DNA from: Polyangiaceae bacterium
GTDB lineage: Bacteria > Myxococcota_A > Polyangia > Polyangiales > Polyangiaceae
Assembly (NCBI GenBank): GCA_020633235.1
Contig: JACKEA010000001.1
Location: 434,001 to 498,000 of the forward strand
DNA: 64,000 nt
Reading direction: 5' to 3'
The position numbers were made by a program, and so were the translations under genes. This document shows, piece after piece, positions 36,360 through 44,501 of this stretch. The notes under the pieces are model-generated. The model worked only from the letters and a program-made list of their open reading frames with translations. It was not told the DNA's origin and made no database searches. Position 1 is the first letter of the stretch. The number at the start of each line of letters is the position of its first letter.

Positions 36360-37529
36360 CTACTGGGGGCAGAGGCGGGTGACGGTTTGCTCGAGGGCGG
36401 GGTCGCGCTGGGTCGCGCGGGGCGACCACACGACGCGGAGGCCTCCCTCGCGGCGAGCGAGCTCCGTCGCGAGGGCGAGAGGGCGGAAGCCGCGGGGATC
36501 GCGATAGCCGAGGGCGCCGCGGAGCACGGAGCGTTCGGGGAGATCGCTGACGCGGGCGCTGCCCTCGGCGCGGTCGAGCTCGACGTCGCGCTCGTGTTTT
36601 TCGGCGCCGGCGTGGTTCGGAACCATGCAGGCGATGCGGAGCACGGGGCGGCCGTCGCGGTCCTTGCGGCTCGCGAGGGAGACCGTCTCAGGACGCAGGG
36701 CCCACACGATGGTGAGGGCACCCGTGGCGTCGCTCAGCAATGCCACGTGATCGGCGTCCTTTGGCGCGGCGTCCTTTGGCGCGGCGTCCTTCGGCGTCGC
36801 GACAGCGGCCTCCGTCGCGGGACCGGAAGTGTGGAGCTCCGTCGCGGGCGCAGCTTCCGTCGGAGCGACGGCGTCGGCGAGGTTCGTCGGAGCGACGGCG
36901 TCGTCGAAGCGCGTCGTGGGCACGGCGTCCGACATGGGCGTCGCGTCGTCAAAGCGCGTCGTGGGCACGGCGTCCGACGCGGGCGTCGCATCACCCGCCG
37001 TCGCGTCCGTCGCGTTCGCGCTGTCCGTCGCGTTCGCGCTGCTCGTCGCGCTCGCGCTGCTCGGCGCGTCCCCCAAGCTCCGCTGCGTCCGCGGCGCGTC
37101 CTTCTCTTTGGCAAGGCGATTGCGCAGCGACCGCGCGATCTCGTGGTCCGGCTCTTTCTTCAGCACTTCGTCGAGCATCGACAGGGCGCGCTTGTGATGG
37201 CCCTGGGCGGCGTAGATCTCCGAGAGCGTCACGGTGGCCACCGGCGGCTGGTGACGGATCACCGTGGGCGCCAGGCTCGTGCGGCGGACCAGGGCGGCTG
37301 CGTCGGGAAGGTGCAGCCCTTGCTCGATGAGCTCCGCCACCAAATCTCGTGCCACACCCAGCCAGCCGCGGGCGCGGCGGCGTGCCACTTCGTCAGTGAT
37401 CGTGCGCCGCACGATTTCGTCTGCCAGCTCCACCCGGGTCATCACTTCCGGGCGTTCGATTTCGAGACGGCGCGCGCGATCGACGAGTGCTTCGCGCGAC
37501 AGGCTCTCCAGCTCTTTGCGATCGATCAC
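36360..37529 (-). CDS. Hypothetical protein: Rho-N/SAP-like N terminus, repeat-rich middle, conserved C-terminal domain
   Basis: The 389-residue protein starts with GTG. Residues 1-40 (LESLSREALVDRARRLEI ... LADEIVRR) resemble the helix-extension-helix of SAP or Rho N-terminal domains that bind nucleic acid. About 95-145 look like one or two TPR-type helices (SEIYAAQGHHKRALSMLDEVL). About 150-260 are Ala/Asp/Thr-rich and contain internal repeats: a 15-residue unit around AVPTTRFDD twice, and AAPKD three times. The C-terminal 120 residues are compact, with TIVWALRPETVSLASRKD, and resemble DUF4912-type domains. Function is unknown. Confidence 0.65.
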   Translation of the reverse strand: MIDRKELESLSREALVDRARRLEIERPEVMTRVELADEIVRRTITDEVARRRARGWLGVARDLVAELIEQGLHLPDAAALVRRTSLAPTVIRHQPPVATVTLSEIYAAQGHHKRALSMLDEVLKKEPDHEIARSLRNRLAKEKDAPRTQRSLGDAPSSASATSSANATDSANATDATAGDATPASDAVPTTRFDDATPMSDAVPTTRFDDAVAPTNLADAVAPTEAAPATELHTSGPATEAAVATPKDAAPKDAAPKDADHVALLSDATGALTIVWALRPETVSLASRKDRDGRPVLRIACMVPNHAGAEKHERDVELDRAEGSARVSDLPERSVLRGALGYRDPRGFRPLALATELARREGGLRVVWSPRATQRDPALEQTVTRLCPQ

Positions 37530-37645
37530 GCGCGGACACTACATCACTCAAGGTCTTCCGAAAACGGTCGCTTCCCAATGTGATGACCACCCGCGATCGC
37601 TGCCGTTCTGAACGTCCGAAGCATGGGGGGCATCGGACCCATCAC

Positions 37646-38542
37646 ATGCCAGCACCGTCGCGCGCCCTTCTGGGCGCCGCCGCCCTGACCATCATCGCAC
37701 TGCCCCATTGGGCCTACGCCGCCGAGCCTCAGAGTCCCGCCACTGCCAGCTTCGCGCTGATCCCCGAGCCGGCCCCCACCGCCGAGACGTTTCCGGCGCC
37801 GCCCCCCACGCCCGCGCAAGCTCCGGCGCCGGTCGTGGACCGCGGCGAACCAACAAACCCAAGACCAGAGCCGGTGTTCGCTCCAGCACCAGTACAAAGC
37901 GATCCGGTGCGCGATACAGCTCCGGCGGAAGAAGCGAAGTCCGGCGGTGCGTCGGACCAGTGGATGCTCTCGCTGGAGGGCGTGACGCGCATTCCCGTGG
38001 ACGTGGGTGGGCAGATCATTTTCGAGACGCCCATCGGCTTGCGCTTCGGTGGAGGCTACGGCGCCATCCCGAGCGCGTACGTGAACGTCGTCACCGGCGC
38101 TGCATCCAACGCGTCCGGCAGCGACCTCTCCATCTTCGATGGCGGACACGTGTGGCGCGCGCAGATCGGCATGCGACCGATCCCGAAGCTCGGCTTCTAC
38201 CTGGATGCCGGCTACGCCAAGGTCACCCTCAATGGATCGGTGGATCCTGCGAGCTTTGGCACGATCACCGGCGTCACGCTGTACCCCTCGGGGGTGACGA
38301 CCACGCTCGACATGTGGTTCGCGGAGCTCGGCTACCAAGGGCACGTCGGTGACCGCGTGGTGCTGGGGCTCGGCGTGGGCCTGATGGGCACCATGAGCTC
38401 GAGCACGCAGGTGGACGAACCCTCGCAGAACACCACCGCCCAGGCGCTCACAGCGGAGGCCACCAACACGGTGGACCAGCAGATCGAGCGCTACGGGTTC
38501 ATCCCGAACCTCACCCTGCGGCTCGGGTTCGACTTGCTCTGA
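37646..38542 (+). CDS. Secreted outer-membrane beta-barrel-like protein
   Basis: The 298-residue protein is started at 37646, where MPAPSRALLGAAALTIIALPHWAYAAE forms a signal peptide. A Pro/Ala-rich linker of about 75 residues follows, then strand-rich sequence with aromatic caps (IIFETPIGLRFGGGYGAIPSAYVNVV, GFYLDAGYAKVTLNG) ending in LTLRLGFDLL, a typical barrel terminus. The linker codons at 37837-37855 coincide with a copy of the dispersed intergenic repeat. The stop is directly adjacent to the convergent ribA stop. Confidence 0.7.
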   Translation: MPAPSRALLGAAALTIIALPHWAYAAEPQSPATASFALIPEPAPTAETFPAPPPTPAQAPAPVVDRGEPTNPRPEPVFAPAPVQSDPVRDTAPAEEAKSGGASDQWMLSLEGVTRIPVDVGGQIIFETPIGLRFGGGYGAIPSAYVNVVTGAASNASGSDLSIFDGGHVWRAQIGMRPIPKLGFYLDAGYAKVTLNGSVDPASFGTITGVTLYPSGVTTTLDMWFAELGYQGHVGDRVVLGLGVGLMGTMSSSTQVDEPSQNTTAQALTAEATNTVDQQIERYGFIPNLTLRLGFDLL

Positions 38543-39262
38543 TCAGTGGGTGGCGGCGGGATCGGAAGAATCCCCGCCGTCGTCGCCGCTGTCGTTGGTG
38601 GGCTTCTGGTGGAAGACGCCGCTCGGTAGCTCGTGCTGCATGCGGCGGCGCTTCACCTCGAGGTACTCCGCGCTGAAGGGCGTGGCGGCCACCAAGGTGG
38701 GAATCCGCTTCTCGACGATGATGCCGAGGTGCTGCAGCGAGCTCACCTTCTCGGGGTTGTTGGTCATCAGCTCGATGGACAGCACGCCGAGATCTTGAAG
38801 CATGGCGGCGGCGATGTCGTACTGCCGCGCGTCTACCGGTAGGTGCAAGAGCTCGTTGGCTTCGATCGTGTCGGCGCCTTGGGCTTGCAGGGCGTAGGCG
38901 CGGATCTTGTTTGCGAGGCCGATGCCGCGGCCTTCTTGCCGGAGGTAGAGCACGACGCCTTCACCCCGGCGGCCAATCTCGGCCATGGCGCGCTCGAGCT
39001 GACCCTTGCAGTCGCACTTGAGGCTGCCGAACACCTCACTGGTGAGGCACTCCGAATGCACGCGCACGGCCACACCGCGTTTGCCGTGCACCTGCCCCAT
39101 CACCAGGGCGAGGTGCTCGTTGGACAGACCATGGGAGGGCGCCTCGTTCGACCGATAAACGTGCAGCTCGAAAGTGCCGTACTTGGTCGGGAGCGGTGCG
39201 TGTGCCGCGTGGTCGAGTGCCGGGAGCACCGTCGGAGGGTCCAAGGCTTCGTATTCTTTCAT
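38543..39262 (-). CDS. ribA: GTP cyclohydrolase II RibA
   Basis: The 239-residue protein has the cyclohydrolase II zinc site RVHSECLTSEVFGSLKCDC (three Cys), the nucleotide loop LRQEGRGIGLANKIRAYALQ and NNPEKVSSL. It opens the ring of GTP in the first step of riboflavin synthesis. The RibB (DHBP synthase) domain is absent, so that activity is elsewhere. The C terminus has a short Asp/Ser-rich extension. The ribF gene is close by, giving a small riboflavin neighbourhood around holA. Confidence 0.95.
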   Translation of the reverse strand: MKEYEALDPPTVLPALDHAAHAPLPTKYGTFELHVYRSNEAPSHGLSNEHLALVMGQVHGKRGVAVRVHSECLTSEVFGSLKCDCKGQLERAMAEIGRRGEGVVLYLRQEGRGIGLANKIRAYALQAQGADTIEANELLHLPVDARQYDIAAAMLQDLGVLSIELMTNNPEKVSSLQHLGIIVEKRIPTLVAATPFSAEYLEVKRRRMQHELPSGVFHQKPTNDSGDDGGDSSDPAATH

Positions 39263-39364
39263 GGCCCAAGGGGAGGTAGGAGGAAATACTTCAATAATTT
39301 CGCGGAGCCACCCCTCGCGAGCCTATCGAGTCACGGAGAAGGATGGTGCCGCCGACGCAGCAGG

Positions 39365-40408
39365 TCAAGCTCCCCTGTTTTGTCGTTGTCCTGGACGTGC
39401 ACTGTTCTGGTGACAGAGGCTGAGGATGGCGTGCTCCAACACTGCTTTGGGCGGACGCTTGGAGCCGCCCTTGAGGGCGAGGTCTACACGGGCCAGGAGC
39501 TCGAGCCACTGCTCCAGATCTTGTCGAGGGATGCTGCGCACTTGCGCTGCCAGCTCGCGGGCCTTGAAGGGCGGTGCGCCGGCGCGCTTGGCGGCCTCTT
39601 CGGGGCGCGCGCCGCTCTGCATGGCGGACTCGAAGCGCAATAGCTGCCGCGCGGACCAGGCGAGCACGCCGACCAAGCGCAGACCGCGATCGTGAGGATC
39701 GTAGACGCGCTCGAGGGCCGCCAGGGCGCTGCCCGCGTCTCGTTTGCCCACGGCGCCCACCAGCTCCCACACGGTGGTGGGCCGCACGCGCACCACGCAC
39801 TCCGCCACGGCTTCTTCCGTGATGGTCTCGCCTTCCCCCACGTACAGGCACACGCGCTCCAGCGCGTCCGCCACGGTGGAGAGCTCCGGCCCCGCGAGCT
39901 CCGCCAGCAAGTCCGCAACGCCCGCGGCGATGGAGTTGCCCCGCTCCTTGGCGGTGGCGGCGATCCAGCGCGGCAGATCCCCGCGGCTCAACGCTTCACA
40001 GTTCACGGCAAAGCCCTGCTTGAAGGCGTAGGCGGTGAGCTTCTTGCGCTTGTCGAGCTTGGCGGCGGTGAGCAACAGCACGGTAGAAGGCGACGGATCC
40101 TTGGCGTACTCGAGGAGCGCTTCCAGCGCTTCGGTGCCCTTGGCTTCCCAGCGCTCCAGGGCGCGCACCATCACCAGCCGCCGCTTGGCGAACATCGGCA
40201 GCGTGCGCGCAGCGCCGAGCACGGCGTCCACGGTGGCCTCGCCGGCGGTGAACTGATCTTCGTTCAGCCCCGGCGTGGCGCCTGCCAGCGCGGCCTGCCG
40301 CAGCGCCGTCGTCACCTGCGTCTGCAGGTGGCGCTCCTCCCCCGTCACCAAGTAAACGGGCCGAAGCTCGCCGGCGCGCGCTTCTTTCAGGGCTTGGTCC
40401 GGGGTCAT
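39365..40408 (-). CDS. holA: DNA polymerase III delta subunit HolA
   Basis: The 347-residue protein is started at MTPDQALKE. It has the clamp-loader delta order: RPVYLVTGEERHLQTQ, MFAKRRLVMVRALERW, STVLLLTAAKLDKRKKLTAYAFKQG and a C-terminal helical domain with RPTTVWELVGAVGKRDAGSALAALERV and LVGVLAWSARQLLRFE. It opens the sliding clamp during replication. It is upstream of ribA on the same strand, with a 102-base gap, and divergent from ribF. Confidence 0.9.
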   Translation of the reverse strand: MTPDQALKEARAGELRPVYLVTGEERHLQTQVTTALRQAALAGATPGLNEDQFTAGEATVDAVLGAARTLPMFAKRRLVMVRALERWEAKGTEALEALLEYAKDPSPSTVLLLTAAKLDKRKKLTAYAFKQGFAVNCEALSRGDLPRWIAATAKERGNSIAAGVADLLAELAGPELSTVADALERVCLYVGEGETITEEAVAECVVRVRPTTVWELVGAVGKRDAGSALAALERVYDPHDRGLRLVGVLAWSARQLLRFESAMQSGARPEEAAKRAGAPPFKARELAAQVRSIPRQDLEQWLELLARVDLALKGGSKRPPKAVLEHAILSLCHQNSARPGQRQNRGA

Positions 40409-40491
40409 GGGCAGCGGGCCGGGAGCATACACGAGAATGCCAGCCGCTGGCGGTGGCCCTGCTGTCGCGGCTGTAGTAAGCACGCCGCGCC

Positions 40492-41577
40492 GTGTCGTCC
40501 CGCCGCATCGATGGAGCCGCGTCGCTCGCTGCCTCGCCCGGATCCACGTTGGTGGTGATCGGCAACTTCGACGGCGTGCACCTGGGGCACTGCACCATGG
40601 TCCACTCCGCGGTGCAGGAAGCGCAGAAGAACGGCCTCGCGCCGCTGGTGCTCACCTTCTATCCGCATCCCGCGGAGGTGCTCGGGCGCGGCAAGCAAGA
40701 GGTGCTCACGCCGCTCGATTACAAGATTGAGCTCCTTGGTCGCGCCGCCCCGGAGCTCCGGGTGGTGGTGGAGCGTTTCACGCGGGAGCTCGCCGGCAAG
40801 AGCCCGCGGCAGTTCGCCGAAGAGCTGCTCGTCGGCGAGCTGGGCGCCGGCGTCGTGATCGTGGGGGACAACTTCCGCTTCGGCAAAGGCCGCGCCGGCG
40901 ACGTGTCCACCCTCGTCGCGCTGGGCAAGGAGCTCGGCTTCGTCGCCCACACGCATGCGCTGGAGGGCGACGCCGAGGGTCCGTACTCCAGCAGCCGCGT
41001 TCGCGACGCCGTGCGCAGCGGCGACTTGCCCACCGCCACGCGCATCCTCGGCCGCCCCCACGCGCTTTCCGGCGGCGTGGTCCGGGGCGACGGCCGCGGT
41101 CGCACCATCGGCATCCCCACGGCGAACATCGCCCCCGTCCCCGAGCTCTTGCCGCCCTTCGGCGTGTACGCCTGCGTGGTCGACGACATCACCGATCCCG
41201 CCGCCCCGCGCGCCCTCGCGCCCGCCGTCACCAATATCGGCCAGCGCCCGACCTTCGACGCGAGCTTCAGCGTCGAAACGCACCTGCTCGACTGGGACGG
41301 CAACCACGACCACGACGGCAACCGCGATCACGACGGCGATCGCGACCGCGACCGCGCCGGCAACCGCGACGGCAACCACGACCACGACGGCAACCGCGAC
41401 CACGCCGGCAACCGCGACCTGTACGACAAGCGCCTGCGCGTGCACCTCGTCGCGCGCCTGCGAGACGAGCGCAAGTTCCCGAACAAGGACGCCCTGGTCG
41501 CTCAGATCCAGCAAGACATCGCCCAAGCGCGTCCGCTCCTCGCGCCCCTGTCCCCCAAGACTCCCACCTGGTTCTGA
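40492..41577 (+). CDS. ribF: Bifunctional riboflavin kinase/FAD synthetase RibF with a low-complexity insertion
   Basis: The 361-residue protein starts with GTG. The adenylyltransferase half has GNFDGVHLGH, VVIVGDNFRFGKGRAGD and YSSSRVRDAV. The kinase half has GRTIGIPTANI, PFGVYAC, TNIGQRPTF and the catalytic-Glu segment VETHLLDWDG. Right after this an insertion of about 40 residues made only of D, H, N, R, G and A (41299-41418) precedes DLYDKRLRVHLVARLRDERKF. In other RibF proteins ETHLLDFDGDLYG is continuous. The insertion keeps frame and the domain seems otherwise intact, so it is probably functional. Confidence 0.95.
   Translation: MSSRRIDGAASLAASPGSTLVVIGNFDGVHLGHCTMVHSAVQEAQKNGLAPLVLTFYPHPAEVLGRGKQEVLTPLDYKIELLGRAAPELRVVVERFTRELAGKSPRQFAEELLVGELGAGVVIVGDNFRFGKGRAGDVSTLVALGKELGFVAHTHALEGDAEGPYSSSRVRDAVRSGDLPTATRILGRPHALSGGVVRGDGRGRTIGIPTANIAPVPELLPPFGVYACVVDDITDPAAPRALAPAVTNIGQRPTFDASFSVETHLLDWDGNHDHDGNRDHDGDRDRDRAGNRDGNHDHDGNRDHAGNRDLYDKRLRVHLVARLRDERKFPNKDALVAQIQQDIAQARPLLAPLSPKTPTWF
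41299..41418 (+). repeat. In-frame minisatellite inside ribF
   Basis: Variants of the hexanucleotides GGCAAC, CGCGAC and CACGAC and of the 18-base CACGACGGCAACCGCGAC are repeated, coding for DGNRDHDGN-type repeats. Slippage expansion of a short seed is likely. Confidence 0.85.
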
Positions 41578-41628
41578 CGCCCAGGGCCGCGCGCTCGCGC
41601 GCCGCACATAGAGCCGGGGCGCGTCGCG

Positions 41629-41698
41629 ATGTCCGAAAAGCGGACATGGGGAGGGGGTCTCGCGAGTGAGCGGCTCGAAATGTCCGGATTTCGGACAC
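41629..41698. repeat. Hairpin element copy 1 (diverged)
   Basis: Outer motif ATGTCCG...CGGACAT (41629-41647), spacer with GTGAGC (41666-41671), second motif ATGTCCGGATTTCGGACAC. The order matches copies 2 and 3, but the arms have diverged. Confidence 0.65.
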
Positions 41699-41751
41699 AA
41701 GCGCAACGCGGGTCCGCGGCACGCGGCCGTGCAAGCGTGTCCGCGGCGCGA

Positions 41752-41771
41752 GGTTCCGCGGCGGACCGACA
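41752..41771 (-). repeat. Dispersed 20-bp repeat copy
   Basis: GGTTCCGCGGCGGACCGACA is the inverse of TGTCGGTCCGCCGCGGAACC. A very similar copy is at 49459-49478, and both are preceded by GGCGCGA. Confidence 0.75.
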
Positions 41772-41800
41772 TGATCTGGCAGCTCAGCCGTCGAGGCCGC

Positions 41801-41873
41801 GAGGTCCAAATTCCGGACATGGAGGCGCCTTGCGACGAGTGAGCGACCGGAAAATGTCCGGAACATGGACCTC
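41801..41873. repeat. Hairpin element copy 2
   Basis: Left arm GAGGTCCAAATTCCGGACAT, spacer with GTGAGC, right arm ATGTCCGGAACATGGACCTC. The arms are near-perfect inverse repeats and match copy 3 at 49036-49107. Together with copy 1 and the dispersed motifs at 41752 and 41926 it fills the 439-base gap after ribF, in which I see no gene. Confidence 0.85.
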
Positions 41874-41925
41874 GGCGCCGCGGGCCGCCTCGCCTACAAA
41901 CCCTCCACCCGCTTCCAGGTCGTAT

Positions 41926-41944
41926 TGTTGGGGCGGCGCGAGCC
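41926..41944 (+). repeat. Dispersed 20-bp repeat copy
   Basis: TGTTGGGGCGGCGCGAGCC is similar to the copy at 20928-20946. It lies about 70 bases before the next gene. Confidence 0.65.
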
Positions 41945-42016
41945 CCGTCGCGTCGCGCGTGCGCACACTCAAACGTCACTTCCCCGTGGGCGCGTTTTGC
42001 GGGATCATCACGACAG

Positions 42017-43048
42017 ATGACGTCGCGGGTGGGATCCTTGTGTGCGGTCCTCGCGTTCTTTGCGAGCGTGGGGGCATGTGGGTCGGCGGACGATCCGGTA
42101 ACGGATCACGCGTGCCGGGTGGGCGACACCCGTGCTTGCCTCGGTTCCGGCCAATGCGCGGGGGCGCAGAGTTGTCTGCCTGACCGTTCTGGATGGGGGC
42201 TGTGTGACTGCGGCTCCGGTGGTGGGGGACTCCCGGGTAGTGATGCCGCGGCCGGTGCGGGCGGTGCGGGCGGTGCGGCTGGAGAGGCCGGGGTCGCGGG
42301 AGGTGGCGTTGCAGGAAGTGCAGCCACTGGAGGTGGTGCCGCTGCGGCAGGAGCTCCAAGCGATGCCGGAAGCGACGCTCAAATCCCGAAGTGCGTCGGC
42401 TTGCCGGGTTCGCAGATGGCGGATCTTGGCGAGTTCTGCATCGACAAGCACGAGGCGACGCAAGAAGAGTACGAGAAGTTCCTGGTCGCCGTGGGCACGA
42501 CGCCATCTGGCGCGCAGCCAGTGGGCTGCCAGGCGAACTCGAGCTTTCATCCCAACGACCACTGCGCCGGCTACTTCCAGCCGCAGACCAAGTGGAACCA
42601 CGCCGTGGGCTGCGTGGATTGGTGCGATGCCTACGCGTACTGCAAATGGGCCGGGAAGCACCTCTGTAGCTCCGTTTCGGGGCAGGTGCTCACCGCCCAG
42701 ACGTTCGAGGACTACTCGGCGAGCCAGTGGGGCTATGCATGCAGCAACGGTGGGCAAACCGACTATCCGTACGGCGCTACCCTCCAACCGCAGAACTGCA
42801 TGTCGACCGTGGATTCGGCGCCGGTTGGCAGCTATGCGCAGTGCACGGGATTGGCGGTTCCGTTCAACCAAGTGTTCGACATGGTGGGCTCCGTTGCGGA
42901 GTGGATTGACTACTGCGACGTGAACCAAGGCTGTGCGCTCATGGGACGGCTGGATACGCCCAACGACAAGCCCAGCTCCTGCACGGCGAACACTTACGCG
43001 TTGAAGCTCACGGCGAGCGAGACGACGGGGATCCGATGCTGCTTGTAG
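42017..43048 (+). CDS. SUMF1/formylglycine-generating-enzyme-like lipoprotein (first of a tandem pair)
   Basis: The 343-residue protein has the signal MTSRVGSLCAVLAFFASVGAC with the lipobox Cys followed by GS. A Cys-rich head (VGDTRACLGSGQC, SCLPDRSGWGLCDCG) and a Gly/Ala linker to about residue 120 follow. The rest is a SUMF1-type fold: GEFCIDKHEATQEEYEKFL, CVDWCDAYAYCKWAGKHLC, YPYGATLQPQNC and FDMVGSVAEWIDYCD, ending GIRCCL. It has the framework of formylglycine-generating enzymes, but the catalytic Cys arrangement is not confirmed, so it may be a binding domain. The twin gene follows after 13 bases. Confidence 0.88.
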   Translation: MTSRVGSLCAVLAFFASVGACGSADDPVTDHACRVGDTRACLGSGQCAGAQSCLPDRSGWGLCDCGSGGGGLPGSDAAAGAGGAGGAAGEAGVAGGGVAGSAATGGGAAAAGAPSDAGSDAQIPKCVGLPGSQMADLGEFCIDKHEATQEEYEKFLVAVGTTPSGAQPVGCQANSSFHPNDHCAGYFQPQTKWNHAVGCVDWCDAYAYCKWAGKHLCSSVSGQVLTAQTFEDYSASQWGYACSNGGQTDYPYGATLQPQNCMSTVDSAPVGSYAQCTGLAVPFNQVFDMVGSVAEWIDYCDVNQGCALMGRLDTPNDKPSSCTANTYALKLTASETTGIRCCL

Positions 43049-43061
43049 CGGAGGCCGACCA

Positions 43062-44210
43062 ATGAGCGGAAGTATCAGGGGTTACGCAAAGTACTCGTGC
43101 GAAGTGCGCGCGCAGCATGGGTGGAGACACGTGGCTCGATGGTTGGCGATGGCGCTGGCAGTGGCCGCGGGCGCGTGCGGCTCCGACAGCAATCCCGCCG
43201 AGGCGCCAGCATGTGCCGTGGGCGATACCCGCGCTTGTCTCGGGCCCGGACAGTGCTCTGGTGCACAGTCGTGCCTGCTCGATCGCAGCGGGTGGACGGC
43301 GTGCGACTGTGGTGGGACGGATTCCGGACTGGGCGGTAGCCCTCCCGATGGGAGTACTGGAGGGGCAGGCGGCGGCGCCGCAGGAGTTGGCGGAAGCGCT
43401 GCGAGCGGCGGACAGGCTGGAGCAGACGCCGCCGTCGGCGGGTCTGGCAACTCCGCGGGGAGCTCGGGAGTTGGCGGGACCGGCGGCATTGCGGGTAACG
43501 CTGGCGTTGGCGGCGGCAGCTCGGATGCCGGAAGTGATGTCGCAAGCACGAAGTGCTCGGGGTTGCCCGGATCCCCGATGGTCGACGTTGGTCCGTTCTG
43601 CATCGACCGCCACGAGGCCACGAACGCGGAGTACAAACAGTTCCTCGATGCGGTCGGTACGCCCGCTCCGGGTTCACAGCCCACCGGTTGCGAGTTCAAC
43701 GCGAGCTTTCACCCGAACGAGCACTGCTCGACCGGCTTCGATGTTCAGAACAAGCCGGACTACGCAGTGTACTGCGTCGATTGGTGCGACGCGTACGCGT
43801 ACTGCAAGTGGGCGGGGAAGCACTTGTGCGGAAACATTGGCGGCGGTCCGCTGAACGACCAGAACTTCGAGGACTACAGCGTGAGCCAGTGGGGGTACGC
43901 GTGCAGCAATGGCGGGCAAACGAACTATCCGTACGGCGACACGTCGCAGGTGGGGACTTGCGCCATTGGCGTGGACGAAGGCGCAGTTGAGACCCACCCG
44001 GTTTGCAGGGGCCTCGTGTCGCCGTTTGACCAAGTCTACGACATGGTCGGTAGGCCGTCCGAGTGGATTGACTATTGCGACCCAATCTACGGCTGCATGC
44101 TCATGGGCCACCTGGCTCAGCCGGCCGTAATGACTTCGTCGTGCAAGGCCAACAAGTTTGAAGGCAAGCACAGCGGTACGTACGACACTGCCATTCGCTG
44201 TTGCTTGTGA
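43062..44210 (+). CDS. SUMF1-like lipoprotein (second of the tandem pair)
   Basis: The 382-residue protein is preceded by GGAGG. A GTG at 43131 gives a shorter signal (ARWLAMALAVAAGAC) and is an alternative start. The head ACAVGDTRACLGPGQCSGAQSC and the long Gly-rich linker parallel the first copy. The SUMF1 part has GPFCIDRHEATNAEYKQFL, CVDWCDAYAYCKWAGKHLC, NYPYGDTSQVGTC and YDMVGRPSEWIDYCD. The two domains are close paralogues while the linkers have diverged in length and order, so the linker evolves fastest. Confidence 0.88.
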   Translation: MSGSIRGYAKYSCEVRAQHGWRHVARWLAMALAVAAGACGSDSNPAEAPACAVGDTRACLGPGQCSGAQSCLLDRSGWTACDCGGTDSGLGGSPPDGSTGGAGGGAAGVGGSAASGGQAGADAAVGGSGNSAGSSGVGGTGGIAGNAGVGGGSSDAGSDVASTKCSGLPGSPMVDVGPFCIDRHEATNAEYKQFLDAVGTPAPGSQPTGCEFNASFHPNEHCSTGFDVQNKPDYAVYCVDWCDAYAYCKWAGKHLCGNIGGGPLNDQNFEDYSVSQWGYACSNGGQTNYPYGDTSQVGTCAIGVDEGAVETHPVCRGLVSPFDQVYDMVGRPSEWIDYCDPIYGCMLMGHLAQPAVMTSSCKANKFEGKHSGTYDTAIRCCL

Positions 44211-44501
44211 CACTCTTGGAATACGGGCATCGAGCAGCGCAGAGTCGGCAATTTCGCTGCGAGTCGGATTGCGCTGCGCCGTCCGCCGAGCGAGTTGCGA
44301 ATTGACCACGACGGAGAGCCTGATGGAGTGCATTGTCGGGTTTGTGCGCAGGTGCGGAGGACAAACCGCGCTGCGGGCGGGGAGCCAGCCGGGGTTGCAG
44401 AGCGCGATTCGGCGCGCGACATGTCCTGCAACGTGCATTGCGGAAGGCGCTGCGGGTTGTGCACCGCGGCGGGGAGAACTACTCGGAGGCTCTCGACATC
44501 T

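Noticed and set aside
44295..44501. Longer N terminus for the propeller-like lipoprotein
   Set aside because: It adds a Cys/Arg-rich stretch before a good lipoprotein signal with its own ribosome site.
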